Of a stretch of 31,238 bases of DNA, positions 15,582 through 23,412 are shown piece by piece. The DNA lies in the NCBI GenBank assembly GCA_002344785.1, contig DDUL01000020.1, forward strand, positions 1-31,238. The letters run 5' to 3'. The notes below the pieces were generated by a model. It made no database searches and was not told the origin of the DNA. It was given only the letters and a program-made list of their open reading frames with translations. Source of the DNA: Bdellovibrionaceae bacterium UBA2339 (GTDB taxonomy: Bacteria; Bdellovibrionota; Bdellovibrionia; Bdellovibrionales; JAMPXM01). Both the position numbers and the translations under genes were made by a program. The stretch's first letter is position 1; each line of letters starts with the position of its first letter.

Positions 15582-16139
15582 TTAGATCGTCATGATCTCT
15601 TTTTCTTTTTCGGCGGCGAGCTTGTCGATCTTTTCGATGTACTGGTCCGTGGTCTTTTGAATCTCAGCTTCCGCGCGCTTGTTGTCGTCCTCGGAGATCG
15701 CCTTGTCCTTCAGGCCCTTCTTGAGAGCTTCGTTGGCATCTCGACGCGCCATACGCACCGCCACTTTCGCGTCTTCCACGACTTTCTTGGTATTCTTCAC
15801 CATTTCTTTTCGGCGCTCTTCAGTGAGATCCGGAACTTTGAGGCGAATGACTTTGCCGTCATTGATCGGGCTCATGCCGAGGTCGCTCTTAATGATGGAC
15901 TGCTCGATCTCTTTGAGCATTTGCGCCTCCCAAGGCGCGATCAAAAAGCTTTTTGCGTCGGGAGTGGAGATCGCCGAGACCTGATTGAGAGGCGTCAAAT
16001 TCCCGTAGTAATTCACGCGAACATTATCCAGCATTGAGATCTGCGCGCGACCCGTGCGCACCTTCTTGAGCTGTTCGACAAGAGCATTTACGGCTTTGTC
16101 CATAGCGTCTTTCGCGGACTTTTTTACTGGCTCGATCAT
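15582..16139 (-). CDS. frr: Ribosome recycling factor
   Basis: RRF splits post-termination 70S ribosomes together with EF-G. The 185-residue product from the ATG at 16139 has the standard length, and the conserved KVRTGRAQISMLDNVRVNYYG and EERRKEMVKNTKK segments. A longer frame to 16178 exists but adds a non-conserved start. The chosen ATG has a run of G residues about six bases upstream and lies 22 bases after pyrH. Confidence 0.95.
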   Translation of the reverse strand: MIEPVKKSAKDAMDKAVNALVEQLKKVRTGRAQISMLDNVRVNYYGNLTPLNQVSAISTPDAKSFLIAPWEAQMLKEIEQSIIKSDLGMSPINDGKVIRLKVPDLTEERRKEMVKNTKKVVEDAKVAVRMARRDANEALKKGLKDKAISEDDNKRAEAEIQKTTDQYIEKIDKLAAEKEKEIMTI

Positions 16140-16161
16140 GACGTCCCCCCTTCGACTCGAA

Positions 16162-16887
16162 TTATTCCTTACCGGCACGCACCAACGTGCCGATCTTCTC
16201 CCCGCGAACCGCGCGAAGGATGTTGCCTGGATCTTGAAGATTGAAGCACAAAATGGGCATTTCGTTGTCCATACAGAGGCTGATCGCCGTTGAGTCCATG
16301 ACGTTCAATCGACGGTTCAACACTTCAATGTAGGAGAGCTCCTCGAACTTCACTGCGTCGTTGTGCTTTTTTGGATCTTTATCGTAGACGCCGTCGACTT
16401 TAGTGGCCTTCATCAACACTTCCGCATCGATTTCCATGGCTCGCAATGCGGCCGCGGTATCGGTGGTGAAGTAGGGATTGCCAGTTCCTGCGGCGAAGAT
16501 CACAACACGCTTTTTTTCGAGGTGGCGGATCGCTCGACGTCGAATGTAGGGCTCGGCGATCTCAGCCATTTCAATCGCGCTTTGCACGCGCGTGTAGACG
16601 TTCGCCTTTTCCAGCGCGTCCTGAAGCGCCAGCGCATTGATGCAAGTCGCGAGCATGCCCATGTAGTCGGAGCTCGCTCGATCCATACCATTGGCCGAGG
16701 CGGCGACACCTCGAAAGATGTTGCCGCCACCAATCACGACGCCGATTTCGCAACCTGTTTCAAGGGCTGCGGAAACGCCTTGGGCGATGCTTTGAATGAC
16801 ATCGGTGTTGATGCCAAAGCCTTGATCTCCGGCGAGAGCTTCACCGGAGAGTTTCAGAAGTACGCGTTTATAGGCTTTCCTCGGCAC
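16162..16887 (-). CDS. pyrH: UMP kinase
   Basis: Hexameric amino-acid-kinase-fold enzyme that phosphorylates UMP to UDP. Signatures are KLSGEALAG near residues 12-20, VIGGGNIFRG at about 51-60, DRASSDYMGMLAT and the GTGNPYFTTDTAAALRA block that binds nucleotide. Length 241 is usual. It begins four bases after the tsf stop; the order tsf-pyrH-frr is the common one. Confidence 0.96.
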   Translation of the reverse strand: MPRKAYKRVLLKLSGEALAGDQGFGINTDVIQSIAQGVSAALETGCEIGVVIGGGNIFRGVAASANGMDRASSDYMGMLATCINALALQDALEKANVYTRVQSAIEMAEIAEPYIRRRAIRHLEKKRVVIFAAGTGNPYFTTDTAAALRAMEIDAEVLMKATKVDGVYDKDPKKHNDAVKFEELSYIEVLNRRLNVMDSTAISLCMDNEMPILCFNLQDPGNILRAVRGEKIGTLVRAGKE

Positions 16888-16891
16888 AGTC

Positions 16892-17542
16892 TCAGCCTTT
16901 CACTTGGGCTGCGACCTCGGCCGCGAAATCGTCCTTCTTCTTTTCGATACCTTCACCGAGCTCGTAGCGCACGAAACGACGAATCACGATGTTCTCACCA
17001 ATTTTTGCGATCGTTTCCTTGAGCAGATCCGCAACTTTGATGTCGGGATTCTTCACGAAAGGTTGCTCAAGCAGACAAACTTCGGCCATCCACTTTTTGA
17101 TCTGACCATCGACGATCTTCGCGATCATCTCTTCCTTTTTTCCTTGCTCGCGCGCTTTCGCCATCAAGACTTCGCGTTCGCGATTGATCAAGGTTTGATC
17201 CAGGTCTTCGGATTGTACGGCGATCGGGCCCGTGGCCGCGATGTGCAAAGCGATGTCCTTAACGAAAGTGCGGAAGCCTTCGTTACGTGCGACGAAGTCA
17301 GTTTCCGAGTTGACCTCGAGGAGAACGCCGATGCGGCCTTCGCCGTGAATGTAGGACTCAACCATGCCTTCTGCGGCGACTCGTCCCGCTTTTTTTCCAG
17401 CGGAGGCGAGGCCCTTTTGGCGCAGCCAATCGATCGCCTTCTCGAAGTCACCCGAGGTGGCCTCGAGCGCCTTCTTGCAATCCATCATGCCGGCGTTTGT
17501 TTTCGCGCGAAGTTCAGAAACCATTCCTGCTGTAATTGCCAT
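16892..17542 (-). CDS. tsf: Translation elongation factor Ts
   Basis: Nucleotide exchange factor for EF-Tu. The N-terminal UBA-like module includes LRAKTNAGMMDCKKALEA, the core has the EF-Tu-contacting NSETDFVARNEGF block, and the C-terminus ends in VAAQVKG. At 216 residues it is the short form lacking the extra subdomains of E. coli Ts (283 residues). The usual downstream position next to rpsB is kept, but a hairpin terminator and a second hairpin lie between rpsB and this gene. Confidence 0.95.
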   Translation of the reverse strand: MAITAGMVSELRAKTNAGMMDCKKALEATSGDFEKAIDWLRQKGLASAGKKAGRVAAEGMVESYIHGEGRIGVLLEVNSETDFVARNEGFRTFVKDIALHIAATGPIAVQSEDLDQTLINREREVLMAKAREQGKKEEMIAKIVDGQIKKWMAEVCLLEQPFVKNPDIKVADLLKETIAKIGENIVIRRFVRYELGEGIEKKKDDFAAEVAAQVKG

Positions 17543-17564
17543 AAAGAGAACCTCTTCGATTCAG

Positions 17565-17594
17565 AAAGGCGGCTGACCGTGAGGATCCGCCTTT
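17565..17594 (-). promoter_or_regulatory. Leader hairpin upstream of tsf
   Basis: Perfect 8-bp inverted repeat AAAGGCGG/CCGCCTTT (17565-17572 and 17587-17594) begins 23 bases before the tsf start codon in the transcript. It ends in three T residues on the minus strand but lacks a longer U tract, so a leader or processing structure is more likely than a strong terminator. Confidence 0.45.
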
Positions 17595-17678
17595 GAGAGT
17601 TAGTTGGCTTTGTGGATCCGCGCTCGCAGTCCTGTTGACGAGTCGAAACGCGACATCCACGGATCAATTTCTCGGAAC

Positions 17679-17708
17679 AAAAAAGAGAAGCGGCTTGGGC
17701 CGCTTCTC
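17679..17708 (-). terminator. Intrinsic terminator or attenuator just after rpsB
   Basis: Reading the minus strand, a perfect 10-bp GC-rich stem (arms 17685-17694 and 17699-17708, loop CCAA) is followed directly by six T residues (A run 17679-17684). It begins 12 bases after the rpsB stop. This would end or attenuate transcription before tsf and so set the S2 to EF-Ts ratio. Confidence 0.88.
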
Positions 17709-17719
17709 GAATGGGAGGA

Positions 17720-18655
17720 TTACTCGGCGGCCGAATCTTCTTTCGGTTCGCCCTGTTCGAGCTCCTGCTGGATCTCGACGTCGTCGGCAGTTCCTGCAGC
17801 GACGAGCTTGCGAGTCTTCGCGGCCTTGACGACTGTCGGGCCAGATTTTTTCTCTTCCGACTTCTCTGTCGGACGAGCGCCACGACGCTTCGTCTGCACT
17901 TCCTCTTTCGCGACCGGCTGGGGCTTCTCTTGATCCGAGCGCTTGTCGGTCGAAGAGCGGAGCTTGTGCTCATACTCTTTGGCGCCTTCGTTGTACGAAT
18001 CGGCCATCAACTGTGAGAACAACTTGATGGAGCGAATCGCATCGTCATTGCCGGGGATCGGAAAGTCGATCAACTCGGGGTCCACGTTGGTGTCGGCGAT
18101 GCCGACGACCTTCATGCCCAAACGGCGCGCTTCAGCGACGGCGATGTGCTCTTTGTTGAGATCGACCACGAACATCACGGTCGGCATGTTGGTCATCTCG
18201 CGAATTCCTTCGAGATACTCAACGAGGCGAAGATATTCTTTTTCGATTCCGGCGCGCTCTTTTTTCGAGAAGTATTCCAGTTCGCCCTTTTCGCGCATCT
18301 GATCGATACGCTTCAGACGGTCGATCGACTGCTTGATGGTTTCGAAATTCGTGAGCATGCCGCCCAACCAGCGCTTCGTGACGAAGAACTGACCACAAGC
18401 TTTGGCCGCCTCTTGAATCGGCTCAACGGCTTGCTTCTTAGTGCCGACAAAGATCATGCGATCGCCGTTGGCAGCTGCTGACTTCACGAACTCCGCTGCG
18501 CGCTTCGCATAATCGACGGTTTTGTGCAGGTCGATGATGTGAATTCCGCCGCGATCCGTGAATACGAACGGCTTCATTTTGGGGTTCCAGCGCTGAGTCT
18601 GGTGACCGAAGTGGACGCCTGCATCGAGCAGGGATTTCATTGTGACTTGCGCCAT
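17720..18655 (-). CDS. rpsB: 30S ribosomal protein S2 with charged C-terminal extension
   Basis: S2 binds the 30S subunit near the platform and the anti-Shine-Dalgarno region. The N-terminus MKSLLDAGVHFGHQTQRWNPKM and the central TNFETIKQSI and PTVMFVVDLNKE blocks are conserved. The ATG at 18655 has AGGAGG eight bases upstream; a frame extending to 18700 adds non-conserved residues and is rejected. Residues from about 230 to 311 form a Lys/Glu/Ala-rich tail not found in the 241-residue E. coli protein. A long structured leader precedes the gene and a terminator hairpin follows it. Confidence 0.95.
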   Translation of the reverse strand: MAQVTMKSLLDAGVHFGHQTQRWNPKMKPFVFTDRGGIHIIDLHKTVDYAKRAAEFVKSAAANGDRMIFVGTKKQAVEPIQEAAKACGQFFVTKRWLGGMLTNFETIKQSIDRLKRIDQMREKGELEYFSKKERAGIEKEYLRLVEYLEGIREMTNMPTVMFVVDLNKEHIAVAEARRLGMKVVGIADTNVDPELIDFPIPGNDDAIRSIKLFSQLMADSYNEGAKEYEHKLRSSTDKRSDQEKPQPVAKEEVQTKRRGARPTEKSEEKKSGPTVVKAAKTRKLVAAGTADDVEIQQELEQGEPKEDSAAE

Positions 18656-18676
18656 GGCGCAACCTCCTGTTTTTTC

Positions 18677-18698
18677 GACCGAGTCTTCCGACTCAGTC
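18677..18698 (-). promoter_or_regulatory. GNRA-capped stem-loop next to the rpsB ribosome site
   Basis: In the minus-strand transcript a 9-bp stem (one G-U pair) is capped by GGAA, a GNRA-class tetraloop. It ends seven to eight bases before the AGGAGG site of rpsB. S2 represses its own mRNA in other bacteria through a leader, so this is a plausible control element; the link is inferred. Confidence 0.5.
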
Positions 18699-18949
18699 AT
18701 TCGACGGCGACGTGTGAGGCGCTGGATGCCTCGGCGTGCTTATGATTTCGGCTTTCGGAGTTCGTGCCTGAGCTGAACTCCAGAAAACTTCCATCGCGGC
18801 AAACTTCACGCGACGACGACTGGTTAAACCTCCACCCCGGTTTCGGACTCTCGTCCAACTTTGAACTTCGGCATGCGCCTCGATTTCAAAGTCCACCAGC
18901 GGAGTCCGGGGTGTGCGAATTCACTGACGTTCTTTAAAAAATCAGTGTC

Positions 18950-19082
18950 GGAAGGGTTTAACTTGCCGAGGGCCATAGAGCAAGTCCGGACTCATCCGCT
19001 CCTCGGACGAGGGGCGGACGCCTAGGACTGGCCAAGGAGCGACGAGAGGACGTCGGCGGCCATGGAAAACTCAGGTTATTCC
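18950..19082. ncRNA. Candidate structured RNA of unknown class
   Basis: Nested complementary arms occur around one centre. They are GCCGA 18965-18969 with TCGGC 19053-19057, GGCC 18971-18974 with 19030-19033, AGTCC 18983-18987 with GGACT 19025-19029, and a 10-bp hairpin 18995-19004/19009-19018 with loop GGAC. An outer, wobble-rich pairing joins 18950-18960 to about 19072-19082. G-U pairs in the hairpin and the outer stem fit only a plus-strand RNA; on the minus strand they become A-C mismatches. It does not show the conserved cores of SRP RNA, tmRNA or RNase P RNA. Part of an rpsB leader is the alternative. Confidence 0.35.
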
Positions 19083-19093
19083 AATGGCTTAGC

Positions 19094-20251
19094 CTATACG
19101 GTCTCAGTCTCGGCGGGGGTCTCAGTGCCCGTGGCCTCGGCCAAAGAGGACGAAGCGAGCAGCGAATCCGTCACGCGCGCGACCTGTGCGAGGCAACCCA
19201 CGGTGTTCTTTTCGGGCGCAAACAGCGCTGAAGTGATCCACAGGTTAGCGAGCTTCGGTAAGCGAGAGGCTTCGTCGAAGGCGCCGACCAAATTGCCGTG
19301 GCTGCCGGGCAGTACCAGAATTCGTTCCTGAACAATGTTTTCGAGCGCACTTTCGTAAGCGCGTTTGATTTGGCGTTTGATCTGCTTGAGCGCGCCGGCG
19401 ACCAACTCTTCTTCGTCGACTTGGTCGCGATGAATGAGTGTCATCCACTGCGACAGCTGGAGTTTGCGTCCATCTTCTGTCGTGCGAGGAGGCGCGAAAA
19501 AGCCGACGCAGGGCTCTTCGTTGGCGCCCTTGAGCACATGCATGGCGAGTGAATCGGTGATGGGTTCAGCGTGAACCAGATCCAAATTCACGCTCGTCCA
19601 AAATTCACCTTTGATGAGCTTCTGGCGAGTTCGCGAGGCGAGATTTCCTTCGCCGATCAGCACCGGCAGTGCGGCGGGAGCGGCTGTATAAATGATGTGT
19701 TCGGCGCGCAAAGTCTTTGCGCCATTCAAGGTGACTTCAGTCACACATCCGTCTTCGGTGTGCAGGCGCGTGACCACGTTTTGTGTTTGGACGAGTTCAC
19801 CGGAATTTTGAATCAACTTTTGAATCCACTCGCGAGGCGTGGAGCTTAAGTGGAGGCGCGCGGTTTGCGCGTAAGCTTCGATCTCCGTCGCCGTTTCGAC
19901 GGAGGCATCGCCGAAACCCACATAGGGTTTGAACTTGCCATCGTCGTAAGTCACAGGCGCGGCTTCGATGCGTTCACGCTCGATGCGTTGCTGCAGCAGT
20001 GACTCCATGAAGTCCAAGGTCGCATGCGTGCTCGGCTGGTCAGGAAAAATTTTGAGACCGTAGTCGATTTCACCGACGGCGGTTTGCGCGGATCGCGAAG
20101 TGCCTCCGAGAAAATCAGCGGCCTCGACCATGGCGATTCGCAAATGCGGAGCGCGAGTTCGCAGCGCCTGAAGCGCGCTCAGGCCGGCCAATCCGGCGCC
20201 GATGATCAGGACATCCACTTCAGTGACTTTCGCAGATTTTGTTTGTGCCAT
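19094..20251 (-). CDS. FAD-dependent amine-oxidase-like oxidoreductase
   Basis: Flavoprotein of 385 residues. The N-terminal Rossmann motif VDVLIIGAGLAGLSALQAL has GxGxxG at 18-23, and VEAADFLGGTSRS holds the ribose-binding acidic residue and the GG pair. This is the pattern of the protoporphyrinogen oxidase/amine oxidase/UDP-galactopyranose mutase group. The C-terminal NLWITSALFAPEKNTVGCLAQVARVTDSLL sits where these enzymes close the FAD site. Substrate cannot be told. ATG 20251 is chosen; a TTG at 20263 is possible. A small gap (99 bases) separates it from the CFI-box gene on the same strand. Confidence 0.8.
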   Translation of the reverse strand: MAQTKSAKVTEVDVLIIGAGLAGLSALQALRTRAPHLRIAMVEAADFLGGTSRSAQTAVGEIDYGLKIFPDQPSTHATLDFMESLLQQRIERERIEAAPVTYDDGKFKPYVGFGDASVETATEIEAYAQTARLHLSSTPREWIQKLIQNSGELVQTQNVVTRLHTEDGCVTEVTLNGAKTLRAEHIIYTAAPAALPVLIGEGNLASRTRQKLIKGEFWTSVNLDLVHAEPITDSLAMHVLKGANEEPCVGFFAPPRTTEDGRKLQLSQWMTLIHRDQVDEEELVAGALKQIKRQIKRAYESALENIVQERILVLPGSHGNLVGAFDEASRLPKLANLWITSALFAPEKNTVGCLAQVARVTDSLLASSSLAEATGTETPAETETV

Positions 20252-20350
20252 GAGGAAAATCAATCCACATGCGGGTCTGCGGATTCAAGGTCTTTTCGCA
20301 GTTGGCTCAGAAAATGTGCGCTTTAGTTCGAATTCCGCGCTTGACCCGCG

Positions 20351-21301
20351 TCATCGGCGGGGAGTTGAGCCGGGCTGAGGGCGACGCGAACTGAGCTGAA
20401 GCAGTCCGCGGCTGAGGCCTGCCAGCACACGCAACACGCCTCGCAGTGGAGCGCGAACCGGTGAGGGCCACGCGGCGATGTGCGAGGCGAGTGCGGGTGA
20501 ATGGCGGTAGTAGAGGCGAACAAAGCGTCGGCCGAGCGGGTGGCGACGCAAGATTCGATCGCGCAGCAATCGCAGGCTGAGGATGCTGGGATCTTGATCG
20601 TCATCGAAGGCGGCGGTCGCGATGAAGCACCGAGGTCGGTTTTTGTTGGAGATCGCGAGGAATTGTCGGAACGCCTCGGGATTTTTCGCGGTCCGCGCTT
20701 GGGACTCGGCCTTGCGCACGACGTGGGAAAAGATCGGCGTGAAGCGAATGAACTCGGCGAGTTTGGCGGCGGCTTTGATTTGTCGCTCACGGTAGCGCGG
20801 CGACGTATCGTAGATTCGCATCAAGTCCCAGTACACGGACGCCACCACAGTGAGCTCTTGGTTGCGACCCTTGTCGAAGAGATCTGGGGTGAGCTCGCCG
20901 GGTCGCTTGTCGAATACAACTTCCAGCACGCGAATGTACTTTTCGTAATTGATGGCGGCGTCGGAGAAGTTCTTTCGCGCCAAGCAGTCTTTGGCCTTCT
21001 TCACCAGATTCACGCGCGAGCGCCATAACATCACACGGTTTTGTTCTTTGGCTTGAGCTTGTGCGCGAAGGGCCGCGCCTTTGGAAACCATGCGCGCGAG
21101 CAGTGTGTGGCAGCCGGCGCAAACCGCCGGCGGGATTTCTTCAAACTGCGCGGTTTCTTTGAGCGCGAGTCGCATGCCGGTGTCGACGACGTTGAGTGAG
21201 GGCACAGTGTCGCCGCAGTAAGGGCATGTGATGATGCCCTCAGCGTTGATGCTATCGGCAATTCGACCGTCAGTGGTTTGCGGGGCTTGATCTGCGCTCA
21301 C
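20351..21301 (-). CDS. Zinc-ribbon protein with C-terminal CFI-box domain
   Basis: Protein of 316 residues without a signal peptide or membrane segment. Two CxxC pairs (Cys26/Cys29 and Cys61/Cys64) form a probable zinc ribbon. A helical middle part (about 97-200) includes a TPR-like stretch NLVKKAKDCLARKNFSDAA. The end contains CFIATAAF (225-232), LRLLRD (244-249) and YYRHSPALA, the pattern of the CFI-box domain usually met at the C-terminus of other proteins, many exported. The last 40 residues are Arg/Pro-rich. It follows priA by 53 bases on the same strand. The function of the CFI box is not known to me; a sorting or protein-interaction role has been suggested for exported examples. Confidence 0.8.
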   Translation of the reverse strand: MSADQAPQTTDGRIADSINAEGIITCPYCGDTVPSLNVVDTGMRLALKETAQFEEIPPAVCAGCHTLLARMVSKGAALRAQAQAKEQNRVMLWRSRVNLVKKAKDCLARKNFSDAAINYEKYIRVLEVVFDKRPGELTPDLFDKGRNQELTVVASVYWDLMRIYDTSPRYRERQIKAAAKLAEFIRFTPIFSHVVRKAESQARTAKNPEAFRQFLAISNKNRPRCFIATAAFDDDQDPSILSLRLLRDRILRRHPLGRRFVRLYYRHSPALASHIAAWPSPVRAPLRGVLRVLAGLSRGLLQLSSRRPQPGSTPRR

Positions 21302-21354
21302 TCTTCAAAGTTTACGTTAAGAAGACCTTGGTATGCGAGTTCAAAGCACGAGGG

Positions 21355-23412
21355 TCAGAGCAGGTGGTGCGCATCGACATCGATGTGAATCTTGACCTTG
21401 GGCGGGAGCTTTTTGCGATTCTTGTCGATGGCCTCGCTCAAAGTCCGGGCGAGGGCGGGAGCGTCTTGGCCTTTGATGAACATTTGAAAGCGAAATTGGT
21501 TGCGAAGTTTCGCTAAGGGCGAGGCCGCAGGCCCCAAAACATCCAGGCCGCGACCGGCGAACGGCGCGATCTCGATCAGCTGGCGGGCGAGAGACCCCAC
21601 GCGTGAAGCCGTGCTCAAAGTTTCGTCGGCGTCGGGGCCCGCGAATCGCAGGGCCACAAGCCGCTGTGCGGGCGGGTAATTCAAGTCGCTTCGAAACGAC
21701 AACTCTTCACGTGCGAAGCCTTCGTAGTCGTGCGCCAGAGTGAAGCGAATCGCCGCGTGCGTCGGATTGTAGGTTTGGATAAACACCTGCCCGCGCCGGC
21801 CTTCAAGATGGCGACCTGAGCGGCCCGCAACCTGCGTGAGCAGCTGAAAGGCGCGCTCGCTCGCGCGAAAGTCAGGAAGATTGAAGGCGACGTCAGCCAT
21901 CACCAAGCCGACCAACGTGAGACCGGGAAAGTCGAGGCCTTTAGCGATCATCTGTGTGCCGATCAGCACGTCGACTTCGCGCTGTTCGACCCCGCGAATC
22001 GCGGCCTCAAGATCTTCTCGCGAGCGAATTTCATCGCGATCCATGCGCGCCAAACGTGCGGCGGGGAACAGGCTTCGCAAATCATTCTCCAGCAGCTCTG
22101 TGCCCAGACCCAGTGGCTGAGGTTCGCCCTCTTTGCATTCGCCACAAATTTCTTTTTTGGTTTCGTGATAGTCGCAGTAGTGGCAGACCAAATGACTTCG
22201 TCCGTGCAGCGTCAATGAGACGGCACAGTTGGGGCATTCAGCTTTGGTGCCGCAGGCAGGACAGAACACCGACTGCGCAATGCCTCGGCGATTGAGAAAC
22301 AAGGCGGCTTGTTCACCGCGCTCAAGCGTGTCGGTGAGTGCGAACTGAAGCTCTTTGGAAATCCAAAAGGGCCGGTCGTTGTCGCGCCGACCGGCGATCT
22401 TTTCTTTCTCTCGCTGGCTGCGCAAATCGATGACATGGATCTCCGGCATCGATGCGTTGGTCGCGCGAGCCGGCAAGTCGTGGCGTTGATATTTGCCGCT
22501 CAAAGCGTTGTGCCAGGTTTCTAAACTCGGCGTCGCCGAGCCCAACACGATCGGCACTTTGAGCTTCTGCGCTAGCACAATCGCCGCATCTCGGGCGTGA
22601 TAGCGAAGGGATTCATCTTGCTTGAATGAAGCTTCGTGTTCTTCGTCGATGATGATGAGGCCAAGGTTTGGCATGGGACAAAACAAGGCGGAGCGCGCGC
22701 CAATCAGCACGTCGGCTTCCGCGCTTTGTGCGCGCCACCAGTTATCGGTTTTCTCTCGCGGCGTGAGATGAGAATGAATCACGGCAATGCGTTCGCCCAA
22801 TCGCGCGGCAAAGCGATCGATCAACTGTGGCGTCAGGGCGATTTCTGGAACGAGGACGAGAGCCTGCCGCCCGAGCGCGAGCTGTCGTTGGATGCACTCG
22901 AGATAAACTTCGGTTTTGCCAGATCCGGTGACGCCGAAAAGCAAATGCGCGTGAAAACCTTCGGCGTCGCTGATGGCGCGTGCGGCCTCTCGCTGCGCGG
23001 GATTCAGCTCGAAGGCCGGCGCGTTGCCAGCGGACTGGATCGAGTTTGCATTGATCAACGCGGACTTCTTAGATTTTCGTCGCCCGCCGCTCTTTGCAAG
23101 CGGCGGAAAGCTCAGCTCGGCGGTCTCACCCAGCGAATGAATGTAGTATTTTGCTAGCCACTCCAACCACTGCAGTCGCGCCTCTTCCAATCGCGGTCGA
23201 TCCGCGGCGGGTGATACAGCTCGTTTGATGGTGAATTTTGTGGCCGATGAATTGGTGGAATGGGCGTCGCTTGCGGGGTTGAGCAGCAGGCCATGCACGC
23301 GACGCGAGCCCAGGGGTACGATCACGGATTGTCCGCGCTCGGGATTCCAGGCTTCGGGGATCTCGTACGACAGAGGCGGCAGAGGCGCGTCGACCGCGAC
23401 CGTCCAAATCAC
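21355..23412 (-). CDS. priA: Primosomal replication restart helicase PriA
   Basis: 3'-to-5' DNA helicase that reloads the replisome at stalled forks. Walker A GVTGSGKT is at 160-167, the DEAH-type motif DEEH at 256-259, then GSATPSLETW. Eight cysteines in four CxxC pairs form the zinc-binding insert, and GTQMIAKGLDFPGLTLVG and QVAGRSGR are motifs V and VI. Residues 1-100 form the DNA 3'-end-binding domain. Length 685 is slightly below the E. coli 732. It overlaps the upstream unknown gene by four bases, so its synthesis is probably coupled to it. Confidence 0.96.
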   Translation of the reverse strand: MIWTVAVDAPLPPLSYEIPEAWNPERGQSVIVPLGSRRVHGLLLNPASDAHSTNSSATKFTIKRAVSPAADRPRLEEARLQWLEWLAKYYIHSLGETAELSFPPLAKSGGRRKSKKSALINANSIQSAGNAPAFELNPAQREAARAISDAEGFHAHLLFGVTGSGKTEVYLECIQRQLALGRQALVLVPEIALTPQLIDRFAARLGERIAVIHSHLTPREKTDNWWRAQSAEADVLIGARSALFCPMPNLGLIIIDEEHEASFKQDESLRYHARDAAIVLAQKLKVPIVLGSATPSLETWHNALSGKYQRHDLPARATNASMPEIHVIDLRSQREKEKIAGRRDNDRPFWISKELQFALTDTLERGEQAALFLNRRGIAQSVFCPACGTKAECPNCAVSLTLHGRSHLVCHYCDYHETKKEICGECKEGEPQPLGLGTELLENDLRSLFPAARLARMDRDEIRSREDLEAAIRGVEQREVDVLIGTQMIAKGLDFPGLTLVGLVMADVAFNLPDFRASERAFQLLTQVAGRSGRHLEGRRGQVFIQTYNPTHAAIRFTLAHDYEGFAREELSFRSDLNYPPAQRLVALRFAGPDADETLSTASRVGSLARQLIEIAPFAGRGLDVLGPAASPLAKLRNQFRFQMFIKGQDAPALARTLSEAIDKNRKKLPPKVKIHIDVDAHHLL

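Larger units (their letters stand above)
18656..19093. other. Long structured gap between the amine-oxidase-like gene and rpsB
   Basis: No convincing protein gene is seen in these 438 bases. On the minus strand it contains the rpsB leader with several inverted repeats: 9 bp at 18677-18698, CTTTGAA/TTCAAAG around 18860-18890, and CACTGA/TCAGTG at 18922-18947. Further upstream is a nested structure at 18950-19082. No clear rpsB promoter can be fixed; TTGCTC, 17 bases and TAAACC (minus strand, near 18955-18985) is one weak candidate. Confidence 0.6.

Noticed and set aside
16363..17022. 219-residue plus-strand frame over pyrH and tsf
   Set aside because: Antisense shadow of two conserved genes with no recognisable domain.
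18656..18700. 15-residue extension of S2
   Set aside because: AGGAGG is placed for the ATG at 18655, and S2 proteins begin at that point.
18950..19082. SRP RNA, RNase P RNA, tmRNA or 6S RNA
   Set aside because: CAAGTCCGGACTC recalls an RNase P segment and GGCCAGTCC (minus strand) recalls 6S, but the other conserved cores of each class are absent.
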